Origin: Paramacrobiotus metropolitanus
Lineage: Eukaryota > Tardigrada > Eutardigrada > Parachela > Macrobiotidae
Direction: 5' to 3'
Length of the DNA: 64,000 nucleotides
NCBI RefSeq assembly: GCF_019649055.1
Contig: NW_026570228.1
Coordinates: 1,364,001-1,428,000, forward strand
The number at the start of each line of letters is the position of its first letter. Positions within the stretch are counted from its first letter, which is position 1. Under the pieces are notes generated by a model that was given only the letters and a program-made list of their open reading frames with translations, had not been told where the DNA came from and did not search any database. This document shows positions 50,841 to 61,564 of this stretch, piece by piece. The translations under genes and the position numbers were made by a program.

Positions 50841-52684
50841 TGCAGAAAATATTATGAACAGCCTCATTGCCTGCCGCCTGGTACGATCAGAACAGCTGTT
50901 TGTGACCTCGCTTCGGTTTTGTAGCATTAGCATAAAGTAGTGTGCTTCCCTAAATTCTAATCCCTACTGGTAGTGTGCATATGTTGAACACTTTAACCAA
51001 CCAAGCAGAAGTGGCACGATCCGTACAACGTTTCGTTTCTGGCACCAGTGAACTGTTTCGTACGCATTTGCCATCGTAGCCATGTAGTATACCGCGTAGC
51101 ACGCGGGTTAGTATGCGGCTGACTATGCGACCGACTATGTCGCAAACTTAAATTATTTCGGTAAATCCCATTGGCTCGTAAGCGAGCGGGCTGTCATGTG
51201 CCGCCCACTTGAGTTTCTGTACGTACAGGCTAATACTTGCACTCATAGTCTCACAGTCAGCCCCGTAGCAACCACCACTTGTGCAAGCGCAACGTCTGCA
51301 TTTCGCAGTCTGCGCTCTGCAGTTACACCGTTATAAGCTTTCGAATTTAAAATTTGGAAACTCACAAACAAGGTTTCCTTTTCTACAACTGTCTGCTTAC
51401 GTGGTACCGTCTCGTGATGTTATAAAATATGGATTTGCTGATAATTCTGGAATTCCTGTTGGCTGTCATCATCAGTTTGGCTTCGAAATTTGGAGTTCTA
51501 TTCGGAAGGAATATCAGCAATACGGGATCGTCCTTATATGTTCGGGTTTTTAACTACTGTTGAGTTGCAACGTTCAACGGTAATACTTTGGCAATTCCAC
51601 GACGTAGAGAACATCATTCGAAGTTTGGCGTCAACACGTTAATCGGTATTTATACGCTTATTGGTAATTATTCTATGATTTTCCGGGAATTCCTGTTACA
51701 CGCTTGCGTGAATGTTGTCAGGACGGGTTCAAGGTCTTGAAAAATTATTAATAATTGTAAAACGTCAATAAGGGTATTTTATGATTTTAACGTCATTAGA
51801 TGTTTTTGTGAAAATTGTTAGTGCGCGCACATGCTTTTTCAGTAACGGGTAAACTGGCAATTATTGTTTCTTTTTTAACAGGAATTCCATCAACACATTT
51901 GGCTCTTGATAGATCGGACTTCAGAGATCGCAGCTTCTGATGAAACATAAATTGTAAGTCAGATTTTTCCGTAAGCTAAATAGTGCAAAAAGAAACAGGC
52001 GTAGGTTTACTTTCACCTAAAACAGTTGTATTTAAGATGTGTTTACAAATCCACAGTATACTGAGTGTGCCCTGTTTGTAGACTGCAACGCCAGATCGGG
52101 AATTCCTGTTCCAAACTATTTTGGATTTTTATCGAAGCGTCAAAGATTATTCTGAGCTCGCGTTTTTGATTGTGATTTTGATTTCTGCGAAGTGTGAACA
52201 GATTCATTTTGGGTAGTAACATTGTTTGTTGCGTTTTGTTATCCTGTCATTGCGTGCAATGCAAAATTTGTTTGACTTTATTGCACTTGTTCTGGAATTC
52301 CTGGTTTTAGTACTACGACCGTAATGTGTAGAAGTGATCTTGAAATTAAAATTTCTCGTATTAATGGCTGTCCCAAAAATAAACCAGGAACTCATATAAA
52401 ACGTCATCATCCAGAGCGGGTGGGAAAATTATGTACTATAAACGCACGAATCGCAGGAAGCATGTAAACGGCATCTGCAAGAATCCAGCCAATGGGACCA
52501 GCTGCACTGCCCAATAGCAATTGCATCAGCTCGTCCAATGGGGCAGACGCAATTAACAAGAGCTTGGGCTATGTGCACTAGCCAATCAAATTCGCTTTAA
52601 AACGACTCAAGCGGTGTAGTAGTCGGCGAAAGTTGAGTTGGAAATTCCGTTTTGATATCTAGTTAGCGGCATACTATTCGGTAG
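50841..52684. other. Intergenic with recurrent GGAATTCCTG motifs
   Basis: The motif (G)GGAATTCCTG(T) recurs near 51448, 51686, 51881, 52099 and 52292, in mostly unrelated contexts. No gene recognised. Confidence 0.4.
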
Positions 52685-53077
52685 TTAGCGGTGTAGTTGC
52701 TGCGTACTACGCCGCAGTCGGTTTTTCCTATGAGCAATCAGGCTCTTTCGTAACTGCCCTTCCAAATGTCGACCTTTACCCATTACGGTAATGACGCTTT
52801 TCATATCGGCCAGCGTACGGATCAGTTGGCGGCCGTTAAGTGCAAACGCTGCTAGACATAACAGGGAAATCGTCGTGCAAAGCTGTGACTGGGTGTTAAC
52901 GAAGAAGCATAAGAAGCCGCTATCGCAGGCAAAAATGCCCGGTGTGGCGGATGCCGACGGCAGCCAATAGTCACTCCACTCCAGAACCGTTGCTGCCACT
53001 TGGACAACACTAGCTAGAATCCAGAATACGCACTGCGCGGCATGCTGATGTACGTGGGGCATCTTTCTCCAGCACAT
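52685..53077 (-). CDS. Candidate polytopic membrane protein, 130-aa open frame
   Basis: The open frame has two or three hydrophobic segments (CVFWILASVVQVAATVL; GIFACDSGFLCFFV; TTISLLCLAAFALN) and a basic loop and tail (LIAHRKNRLRR). The arrangement is reminiscent of part of an invertebrate chemoreceptor. It could be the first exon of a longer gene or a truncated copy; no downstream exon was identified. Function not assigned. Confidence 0.4.
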   Translation of the reverse strand: MCWRKMPHVHQHAAQCVFWILASVVQVAATVLEWSDYWLPSASATPGIFACDSGFLCFFVNTQSQLCTTISLLCLAAFALNGRQLIRTLADMKSVITVMGKGRHLEGQLRKSLIAHRKNRLRRSTQQLHR

Positions 53078-53697
53078 AATTAAGTTAAGTAACTACGTAT
53101 TAAAACGATCAAAATGATTACTGCAGTGCACACTCCAGGACTCAAGTGCTTTACATGAGCAGTAATGAACTGCTTCCTAAAATTAATAAATTTCAACAAA
53201 TAGTGAGTGTCTGCTACCAATACTTGATAGTCACATGAAAGGTCACTGATACGAGACAAACTTATTGTTGAATAACATCTGCTGGCCGATGCCTGGTGTT
53301 ATATACGGTAAATAAAAAATTAATTCATTTAGTACGCATAAAATCAATGCGATAAATAAGGAGTGACCTTTTAATTTCACACGCGTACCTGTTGATCGTT
53401 AAAACGTGTCCATTAACGCCTGCTTATGCTCCTTTCGCTTATAAATACCGTATACTTGTATCTCTACTGACGCACCAATAATATTGTTTATGGCTGTATC
53501 AATACCTGAATCCAGTAAAGACCGGAAATCCTGGTTCGGTCCATGCAGTTGTGCACCATCACATAAAACGCGTTCACCCTCCTCAGCAAACCGTAAACAC
53601 TACTCTACGAGTAGGGTTTACAATAGAATACCAAGTAAAAAACCCGACTTCTGGAATGAATTTTAATGAATTAACTACTCTGAGTATTCAGCGCCCA
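53078..53697. other. Intergenic, nothing recognised
   Basis: Upstream of the membrane-protein frame; AT-rich, no conserved signal. Confidence 0.35.
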
Positions 53698-54276
53698 TTC
53701 ATCATATTTCTGCTCATAATCACAACTCATGTCTCATACCCGTACCACTACTCATACCAGTGCTTAGTGTTGCTCAGCGCGAGATCCGACTTTTCGCTGA
53801 CATAATTCATGCCTAAAAATGTTATGTTATTACTGAAAATCCACCTTTTGAACGAGATTTTATCACAAATTACAATTTTTGATGTTTCCTCGCTGTTCGG
53901 TGGGCAAAGAAGGTCACCCCCACTTCGCTAGAGCCCGCATTCGAATTAAAAAGGTCACGCATGCTCTGGAGATATGGAGTATTGTCAAGGGTATTCCGCA
54001 CCAGAATAAGTTGGAAATTACTCCAGGGGTATCATTTTTGGGCTGTAGGATCAACGAAATTTTATACCAAATTTCAAGAGAGAGGAACTGTTTTAAAATT
54101 TCTTGTTTCAAAACTAAGTGAAACTGAAACTTAAATAATAATAGTAGGGAATTTAAAATATGATTCATTTATGGGTGAAAAAAATTTTGAACGTTTGAAA
54201 GTTTATCTCAACCCTAGTACGTATGAGCTAGTAGTACGGGTATGAGTTATGATTATGAGCAGAAATATGATGACCG
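53698..54276. repeat. Inverted-repeat element, about 580 bp
   Basis: Arms of about 48 bp: 53698-53750 (TCATCATATTTCTGCTCATA...) and 54228-54276 are inverted copies with a few mismatches, enclosing about 480 bp. Open frames inside are short and lie on both strands. Probably a non-autonomous TIR element; no target duplication resolved. Confidence 0.55.
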
Positions 54277-55201
54277 GTAGGAGCAAAGTATGATTATGAC
54301 ATTCATTATGAGTATAATTTACCGATTATGAGTAGGATTAACGACTACCAACTACCTAGCCCGTGAGGCAGTGAGCCGGTTCCGTTATAATTATGCTCTG
54401 ATAGTTTCGCACGAACACAGTTGCATTATTCTTATAAATGTATGTACTGTGCTGTACGTACTGTGGTTACGCTAATTTTAGACCTCAACCATTCTAAGTA
54501 GACCGGCAAAAAGCAGAATGCAAAATTTTTAAAGATTATTTTTTTAACACCCGGGCGTTTTCATTTTTTCTCTTGCGCCTTCTAGGAAAGGCTTTATGTG
54601 GGATTAGGATTAGTTTTTGAGTCATGAGGAGGACACAGTTATCCTTTGCAAGGAATGTTTAAGAGAAAATTAAATGGATAGACTCGATTACGATGAATTA
54701 CAGTGCATTACTAGTATACAAACGCTTTGACAACAATACTAAATAATGAAAATTCATATGAAAAATTCAAATCCAGACGTCGATGTATCGCATTCGTGCA
54801 TTATCCGCGAAGTGTCGTCTTCGTGTAACAGTAAGTACTTTCGCCGTTTTCATAAATAAAACTGCTATGACGTACAGCATATGCATGCGTGAGTAAGGAG
54901 GAAATAAGCTTAAAAATGAATGAAAGAAATTAGCTGCGGAAAACCTTATTACAGCTCTCTGGATCGACTTATTGGTTAATTAGCCGGTTTGAGCAATACG
55001 TATGAAGTTAACTTTGTTGATGGGAGCCACCAGAAGCGCACAAATTGTCAATAAGACGCTCTAACCAGCCGCTCTTTTTTTTATGAGATTTTACTAATTG
55101 CAGGCACCAACGAGACGAAAGACGTTAAACACCGAGACACCGCCAGATTTGCTAGTGGTGCAAGAACCATAATCATATTTCTATTGCTACGATGATGATA
55201 A
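54277..55201. other. Intergenic, nothing recognised
   Basis: A GGTTAGAGCG-like stretch on the minus strand near 55056 is not part of a foldable tRNA. No gene seen. Confidence 0.4.
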
Positions 55202-55483
55202 TCAATTTTTACAGTTATCTATCCCAAAGGGTATCGCCCTCCGCCTGCCAGGGGAGCACCAGGTATATAATGGTAGGAGGCGCGTTTGCTTCGCTCCGCC
55301 GCGGCCATTCTGTAAGGGCTGTCCGCCGCGGGCATGCCACGCCCGTATGTATACGTAGTCCTCGGCACCGATCATCTGACGAGCAAAGCCAAACTGGTTC
55401 GGCTGACTATGCCATTGAGCCAGGCTGCCATGAATAACTCCGACGACGCACACGACCATCAAGCACATGTCGAAATTCGACAT
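55202..55483 (-). CDS. Candidate small secreted peptide, 93 aa
   Basis: The frame starts MSNFDMCLMVVCVVGVIHGS, giving a hydrophobic signal-like segment with a likely cut after LAQ. A Gln/Gly/Arg-rich mature part of about 65 residues follows, with a C-terminal CSPGRRR...DNC. A second ATG at residue 6 could be the true start. No dibasic-flanked amidated repeats are obvious, so a neuropeptide identity is not supported. Only length and signal peptide argue for a gene. Confidence 0.4.
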   Translation of the reverse strand: MSNFDMCLMVVCVVGVIHGSLAQWHSQPNQFGFARQMIGAEDYVYIRAWHARGGQPLQNGRGGAKQTRLLPLYTWCSPGRRRAIPFGIDNCKN

Positions 55484-56220
55484 TCTGGATTAATTAAGCA
55501 ACGGTAGTCTGATCCCAACGTAATGCAATCGACAAGAGAACTTTCTGATTCGAAGAACCAACGGGAAATGAAAATACTAGTTTGTCTCACGAACCATCTG
55601 CAAATGTGTTTGCATTGATACATGATCTTGGGTTGCTTTACGATTTCCCGTTGCTTGGTTGTTGGTGATAGACGAGTTTTCCCGAGTATACATACATACC
55701 ACATGCACGCACATACTTACTACATACACATAGTGCTGTACTTACAATTATTAATAATGATCAAGTACGTAGCGTTTAATTTAAATTGTACTTATGCATT
55801 GTGTTTTCATTAGAATAATAAAATTATTTTGTCCGGTAATCTGATTTACCGTAATCAAAAAAACTTTTCTGCCGTGGTATGTATGCGTTAAACCGGAATG
55901 ACACGGCATGCTGTCTTTGGGTTGTTATAATAATTATGGTAACGAGTTTTGGGCTGTAATTTTGCATTATTGTCAGCAGTGGCTATTGCTCAAAGCAGTA
56001 CGTGCTGAAATAGGGTGTCCGGTCAAATTTGAATGCAGAAAGCGCCTGTGTGCAGTTTGTTAATAACAGAAAACATTACAATATTATTAAATTTTTATTA
56101 ATTTTTAGGTATACGCATTAAATAAGTTTGAGATCTCTGAAAAGTACTGGTACGTACCGTATGTACATATACGTATGTAACAATATATTTTGACTTATAT
56201 GAGCATCTATTTTTAAAAAC
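55484..56220. other. Intergenic, nothing recognised
   Basis: AT-rich, no conserved frame. The duplicated kinase unit begins just after it. Confidence 0.4.
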
Positions 56221-57942
56221 AAAAAACCGATGACATATTGTCAGTGTGTGAATTCAGAAACATACAGTAATGTCTCACGTAAGACTAACACGAACAAACT
56301 GTTTCTTCGAGTAGACTGGAATTTACCAGTTGTCGTATCGCGGTTAAGCGGCATTTGTCCAATACCTCACAGGAAATTGGCACGATTAATTACAGTAACT
56401 CAGTGAAAATTGTTTGCTGTTGATTAGATTTCTTATGGTTTTCAACAAACTTCAAGAAAAGATTTCGTGTGTAAAGTGGCACTCAGCGTAGTAGCACAAG
56501 TTTATTGCCTGTTGCTTATCACAGCTGCTGACTGAGACCGGGTTCTTTCCGCATTTTTGATAGCAACGTTATTTCGACATCTATTCTGGCGGAAACCGCG
56601 TTAAACAAGCATGCGACTACCGGTATACATAGTTTGTTCGTTGACGTTGCCCGTAGTTCGTGCGGCTTTGCAAGGCGCCACAGAGAGAACGCAGCGAACT
56701 TTCGGTGCTTCAGACTTTACCCGTATTTTCTCCATGGATTCCTTCGAAAGCAAGTCAACGGGCAGTAACTGCCAGTACATGCTGTCTAGCTCGAAGAACT
56801 TTTGGCGTGGTGTATCGCGCAAGAATTACGGAACGCGGTGATTTTGTTGCCGAAGACCACTATGTCGCAGTAAAGGTCAATCATTTGGACAGCGAGGCAA
56901 AATTGTTCAGCGGTGTCTATACCTACAACTGGTTCAGTCTGATGCAGCCTTGGGAAAAATGTTGGCGTTCAAACAGGATCCTCTGGTCAACTATCATAAA
57001 GCCTACATTTTCCGGGGTATCGGTGCACCAGCTATATAGAATTCATGATGGATTTTTGCAATGGTAATTATTATGGTCTCAGACAGTAATGATTATTAAT
57101 AATGTTGTTTTGTTGTTGTTAATAATCAAACCATTAGGTCTCCACTAAATTATTGTTGAATCTTCAAAGAAGTGACCCGGTACATTGTATCACTTAATAT
57201 CGTTGTACTTGCACGAGGGCTTTGGCTTTCGCGCAGTCCAAAAATATGATTGGTTTATGACATTTCGTAGCCAAATGTTTTCGTAGGCATTGTTTCACTA
57301 CTGGGTAGTGCTGTAGGCACTGCAGTGTCTGCAGTGTCTCAGTGCAACATTTTGTCTATCATCCACAAACAGAAAATGCAGTTAACCGGAGTGTCTGCTT
57401 TCAGCTTTGAATTTTATTTAGGCGGAGACTTGGTTTCTTTGTTAAAGAAACACAAAAAGGACGGCCCTGTTCTGCATCCATCAACGGTCATCTGTTACGG
57501 AGCACAGATTTCGGAAGGTGTCAGGTTTCTGAACCAGAACCACATCATCCATGGTGACTTAAAACCGGGTAACGTCCTCGTCAAGTACCGCAATGACCAC
57601 CACCACCACCAAATGATGATTGGCGATCTAGACAATTTTGTCCAAATAAAGCGCAGCGTCAACACGTCCAGCATCTCCGTGGTACCATCATGTACATGTC
57701 ACCCAAAATGCTCAGGAAGTCCTCACTGGTTTTCGAGGACGTGCCGGGACGGACATTTGGAGTCTGGGCTGCATCATCCATGATTTGGCGCACGAATGGC
57801 TACGGCATCGCCGAGCGGGTCCTGCACAATACGACGACCGTTGTATCCGATCGCGATGACGTATCACTATCACAGCATACAAGCGCCAGCATGATCGCCG
57901 GGAAATTAATCGACAGTTACGTGCCAGTGACAGGGCCTTGAT
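56221..57942 (+). repeat. First copy of a 1.7-kb tandem segmental duplication
   Basis: From the ACCGATGACATA block near 56225 to about 57940 this segment is collinear with about 61565-63240 (offset about 5.3 kb). The two share upstream sequence, exon 1, the intron and most of exon 2 of the kinase-like gene. Confidence 0.85.
56734..57942 (+). pseudogene. Dead copy of the Ser/Thr-kinase-like gene
   Basis: Exon 1 homology (56734-57063) begins MDSFESKSTGSNCQY. Relative to the intact copy it lost 14 bp just before the glycine loop, lost one A near 56958 in a run of As, and has a small insertion near 57035. Exon 2 homology from 57422 retains GDLVSLLKKHKKDGP and HIIHGDLKPGNVLV, but has a deletion and frameshift near 57680 (after SSIS) and another near 57740-57760. 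Homology ends in a truncated region near 57940. Multiple frameshifts make it a pseudogene. Confidence 0.85.
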
Positions 57943-58156
57943 ACTGCCGTCTGCTGGTGAAGCTTGTAAATCGGCCGGAATTTGTGAAACAATTTGTTAT
58001 TAATTTCCCAAACGCGATTTGTAGCAGTTGTACTCCAGGCTTTGAGATTTATATGTTAAATTACTGCCATTCAACCAAAGAGGCTGTAGGCAGTTGTGGA
58101 TTGTTTAAACCACGTACTTTATTACTTGATAACTAATATTACAGGCTAAAAGAAAA

Positions 58157-58844
58157 GGTGACCACTCCGTACACACCCTTTCACACCCTTTTACTCCGTA
58201 CGCAACCTTTTGCACTACCTTTCATTCCGTGCTCAACCTTTTTGCGCTACCTTTCATTCCGTGCACAACCTTTTTGAGCACTACCTTTAACTCCGTACAC
58301 AACCATTCCCATTTGGCACATCCTTTATCTGCGTGCACAACCTTTTATTTTTTTAATTTATTCCCAGCAAAGTTGTTTCTTGAACTCCCGCGTTTTCGTT
58401 AGGAGCAGTTACTGCTGCATATTTCAAAGCATCATCGGCAGTTACAAAATCGAAATCCGGTGAGGAAATAATTCTAGGCGCCCTTGTGCCGGTTTTTCTT
58501 CGCAGGGTTCGGAATTTGGACAGTGCTTTCCAAGCTTGAAATAGTGCAATCTTCGCTTTCCGAGCTTGACACAGTGCAAAAGTTGTAAAGAAAACACTCC
58601 AGATTACCATAAGTATACTGTATACATAACAGTTATCAAAGAGCTTGAAAGACTCATTGCAGTAAACGTTTAGTAAGACTTTTACTGATCGTTGATTGGT
58701 AGTGTACCGAGTGATTGGTAGTGTCAAAGGTTGTGCACGGAATGAAAGGTAGTGCCCGAAAAGGTTGTGCACGGAATGAAAGGTAGTGCAAAAGGTTGTG
58801 TACGGAGTAAAAGGGTGTGAAAGGGTGTGTACGGAGTGATCACC
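58157..58844. mobile_element. 688-bp TIR element with 9-bp target duplication (Mutator-like MITE)
   Basis: Flanked by the 9-bp duplication AAAAGAAAA (58148-58156 and 58845-58853). The ends read GGTGACCACTCCGTACACAC at the left and, reversed, GGTGATCACTCCGTACACAC at the right. Inverted similarity runs for about 140 bp and is built of about 25-30-bp subrepeats (CACTACCTTTCATTCCGTGC). A 9-bp TSD and repetitive termini fit MULE-type elements. There is no transposase; the 197-codon minus-strand frame that crosses it is accidental. Confidence 0.82.
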
Positions 58845-58853
58845 AAAAGAAAA

Positions 58854-59345
58854 TGCAGGCAAAAGGTAGAGAAATAAGCACAAATGGTCATTCAATAAGC
58901 AACAACAACAAAGACAACTGCACAAAGTTGTTATTAGGCGTATCAATAAAAAAGACTATCCTAATTCAGATCTGTATTGCCACGAATGGGATACACCAGA
59001 GCCGGCAAACCAGAAAAGACTGACCAAAACCAGTATTACAATCTGAAAGCCCGTAGTCGAAAACCCGGCCAGATAGTATTCGTTTCTTTCAAAATCTCTC
59101 CCGCTTCGAATGCCAAAGCGGAAGAGTTTAGACTACCTTCACCAAATGCAACTAAATTATTGTAATAATAATTATCATCGTAGTACTTTTAACCAGGCTG
59201 TGTTGCCATGTAAACCAACTAAAACTTAGCTAAAAAATGAAAGCCATTTCTACTATTTAAATTATCAGAATGAGTTTAATTAACAGACCGTCATTGCGAC
59301 AAGAACGACTGCATATGTAGGACAAATTATGCCCGAGAGCCGGCC
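58854..59345. other. Intergenic, nothing recognised
   Basis: No conserved frame or RNA gene between the TIR element and the tandem repeat. Confidence 0.4.
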
Positions 59346-59692
59346 GACCAAGTGACCAAGCTACCGGTACTGTCCAGTGTACGGGACTCGTTAGGTGGGC
59401 GGGTGACCGAACTACCGGTGCTGTCCAGCGCAAATAGCCCGTTCGGCAAACGAGCTAGCAGGTGTCAAGTGTAAGGCAAACCAATGACTAAGCTACTCAT
59501 ACTGGCCTGTGCACAGAGCCCGTTAGGCGAACGAGTGACCAAGCTACCGGTTTTGTCCAGTGTAAGGGACCCGTTAGTTATCGAACTTTACACTGATTAA
59601 AATAGTTGAGTCACCCGCTCACCTATAGGTGAGCGGGTGACCGAGCTACCGGTACTGTCCAGTGTACAGAGACCGTGAGGCGAACGAGTAAC
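59346..59692. repeat. Degenerate tandem repeat, about 60-bp units
   Basis: Five to six units contain GACCAAGCTACCGGTACTGT, CCAGTGTA and CCGTTAGGCGAACGAG. Inside lies a perfect 30-bp palindrome at 59611-59640 whose half is TCACCCGCTCACCTA. Confidence 0.75.
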
Positions 59693-59930
59693 CAAATCCG
59701 TTTCTTGCGCTAATACGATGTACCGATTATGTTTCGACGAAATATGTTATTCTAAAGGATATTTATTGAAAACTAAATAAAGTGGCCGTTGACCACAAGA
59801 AACGCTGAGGCGAAGCCGAGGCAGTTTCTTGTAACTATAATGGCTAAAAGGTTATTCAGACTGAAAGTCACTCCCGAAAATGCCTCAAACAGCATTGCAT
59901 TCCTGTTCCGGCCCACTTGGTAAAGCGCAA

Positions 59931-60354
59931 TTATTTGCAATGCTTATTAAACTGCTTTACAATTTTCTCGACTGTGTCTGTGCTAACTCCAAATGTTTGA
60001 GCCACTTCCTGACGGGTTTTCCCTTCCGCACATCGTTCAATAATGCTTTTTGCGCGCGCATCGGGTTGTGGGTCCTGCAGAAACAAACAGGCTTCAAAGT
60101 TGATAGTAGCTTGTGATAGTGCAAATCGTGGTCCTCACGGTTTTTTTGCCGGTATCCTTGTTTTTGGCCGACTCCGTTTGGACAATCTGAACAAGCAGAC
60201 GTGTTAAATGGTAGAAAATCAGGTTTACCACCGTACAGTTACCGTAATCTAGTCCGTGCCAAAATACACATAATCAGGGTTCGACAGCTGCCTATGAGCT
60301 TACCATGGCCAAGACGACCATCAGGAGAACACAAGTTAGGCGTAAATAGTTCAT
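59931..60354 (-). CDS. Small secreted protein with HTH-like C-terminus, 80 aa (three exons)
   Basis: Exon 1 is 60354-60304 (17 codons, MNYLRLTCVLLMVVLAM, donor GTAAGC). Exon 2 is 60186-60139 (16 codons, acceptor TTCAG, donor GTGAGG). Exon 3 is 60074-59931 (47 codons plus TAA, acceptor CTGCAG). All junctions are phase 0 and introns are 117 and 64 bp. Exon 1 is a signal-peptide-like segment. Exon 3 (IIERCAEGKTRQEVAQTFGV, STDTVEKIVKQF) has the pattern of a helix-turn-helix but with two Cys residues flanking it. Fit of phases and splice sites supports a real gene; exon 3 alone could also be a stray transposase-type HTH. Function unknown. Confidence 0.5.
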
Positions 60355-60780
60355 CTCGTTGGTAAAATTATTGTGCGCAGATTAACTGTGTCTCCCAGAA
60401 TTCTGCACGAGATAGACTTTTAAATTAAGAAAGCCGCACTTGTCTCGATGTTTGACTGTCGTGTGTTTAAATCAAAGGGCTTTCTTACAACACTTCGTTC
60501 GCAGTTTCTGATGCATTCGGTTATTTGTGATATTGCACCGCTGTTCCGTTTTTTTATTGCCTCCATCACACAGATTTATTACATCCGTGTTTTTTCTGCT
60601 CAAACTTTAGCTAGCGGCTGTTTTTTTGCGCTCTGTTGGTAATGCAGTAAACCTAGTGACAAGAGCACACGATAGCGTGCTTGTTTAACGTTTTAACACT
60701 TATTAAAGCACTGGTTATCAAACAAAATATTTGGTAAAAGGTAGGAAATACTAGAAGTCGGTTACTTTGAGTCTTCGACG
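60355..60780. other. Intergenic, nothing recognised
   Basis: Includes the promoter side of the 80-aa gene; no other signal seen. Confidence 0.35.
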
Positions 60781-60818
60781 ATATAAGTAAACATCCTCCG
60801 GAGGATGTTTACTTATAT
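60781..60818. repeat. Perfect 38-bp palindrome
   Basis: The half-site ATATAAGTAAACATCCTCC is followed immediately by its exact complement. Confidence 0.9.
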
Positions 60819-60821
60819 TTA

Positions 60822-61017
60822 CCAAATTCCAATAATACTTCGTTTTTTTTCTTCGGTAATTATTTCGTTCGCTTGACGTACCATACGTTAATACTGTATC
60901 TCTTGATTTCTGTGCCTCTACAAATATGTCTGTCTGACTCTGTTGTATAACTTGTGTTTTCTAGCTGGACTGCTGGATCTTACCGAAGAAAAAAAACGAA
61001 GTATTATTGGAATTTGG
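60822..61017. repeat. Inverted repeat with 38-bp perfect arms
   Basis: 60822-60859 (begins CCAAATTCCAATAATACTTC) is exactly complementary to 60980-61017, with a 120-bp loop. It is adjacent to the 38-bp palindrome; together they may be one foldback element. Confidence 0.8.
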
Positions 61018-61564
61018 AAATACGTGCCATCTAACGTTTATTAGCAAACGAGGATGTTGATGAAAAAAAAGGAAAACACTGACAGCGGGCGCATCCTGTT
61101 GACAATATCAGACATAAAACATACAAACATGCACAGACAAACACAAAGCCGCAGATCATTTACTCGGCTACCAAAAAGTAAACCATTTCTCCTGAATCTG
61201 CGAGGGGGCGATTGTTTGGGTTCAAAACAATTATTAACTTTGTGCAGTAGATTAGTAAATGGAATTTGAGTGGGCGGAGAAAGTTGCGGTAGTCAGCGCA
61301 GTCAATCCATTATCAACTCGCACTGAAGTATGTATCTGCACTTTGCCAAGAGCGATTGTGTGCCTTCGGTTACGCAATGGCGGGGTTATACAAGGTTGTG
61401 GTCTTAATTTAAAACCAAGTATCTGTTTCTGGATGACCGGAAGTTTTTGTTCAACACTGAAATTGTTTTCTACTGATTCGCAAGCGTAGCCGCGTAGCCA
61501 CATACGACGTCCATTCCGTTCCCTTTGCAAGAAGCCGGCTTTTATATGAGTACCTATCTTAAAT
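61018..61564. other. Intergenic, nothing recognised
   Basis: Open frames on both strands overlap and carry no motif. Confidence 0.35.

Noticed and set aside
55035-55110. Possible tRNA (GGCTGGTTAGAGCGTC on the minus strand)
   Set aside because: Only a D-arm-like string is present; no matching T-arm or acceptor stem could be found.
55202-55483. Neuropeptide precursor
   Set aside because: No dibasic-flanked, amidated repeat peptides are visible; retained only as a candidate secreted peptide.
58353-58946. 197-codon minus-strand open frame as a membrane protein gene
   Set aside because: It crosses the boundary and TIR of the 688-bp element and its reading comes partly from the terminal subrepeats.
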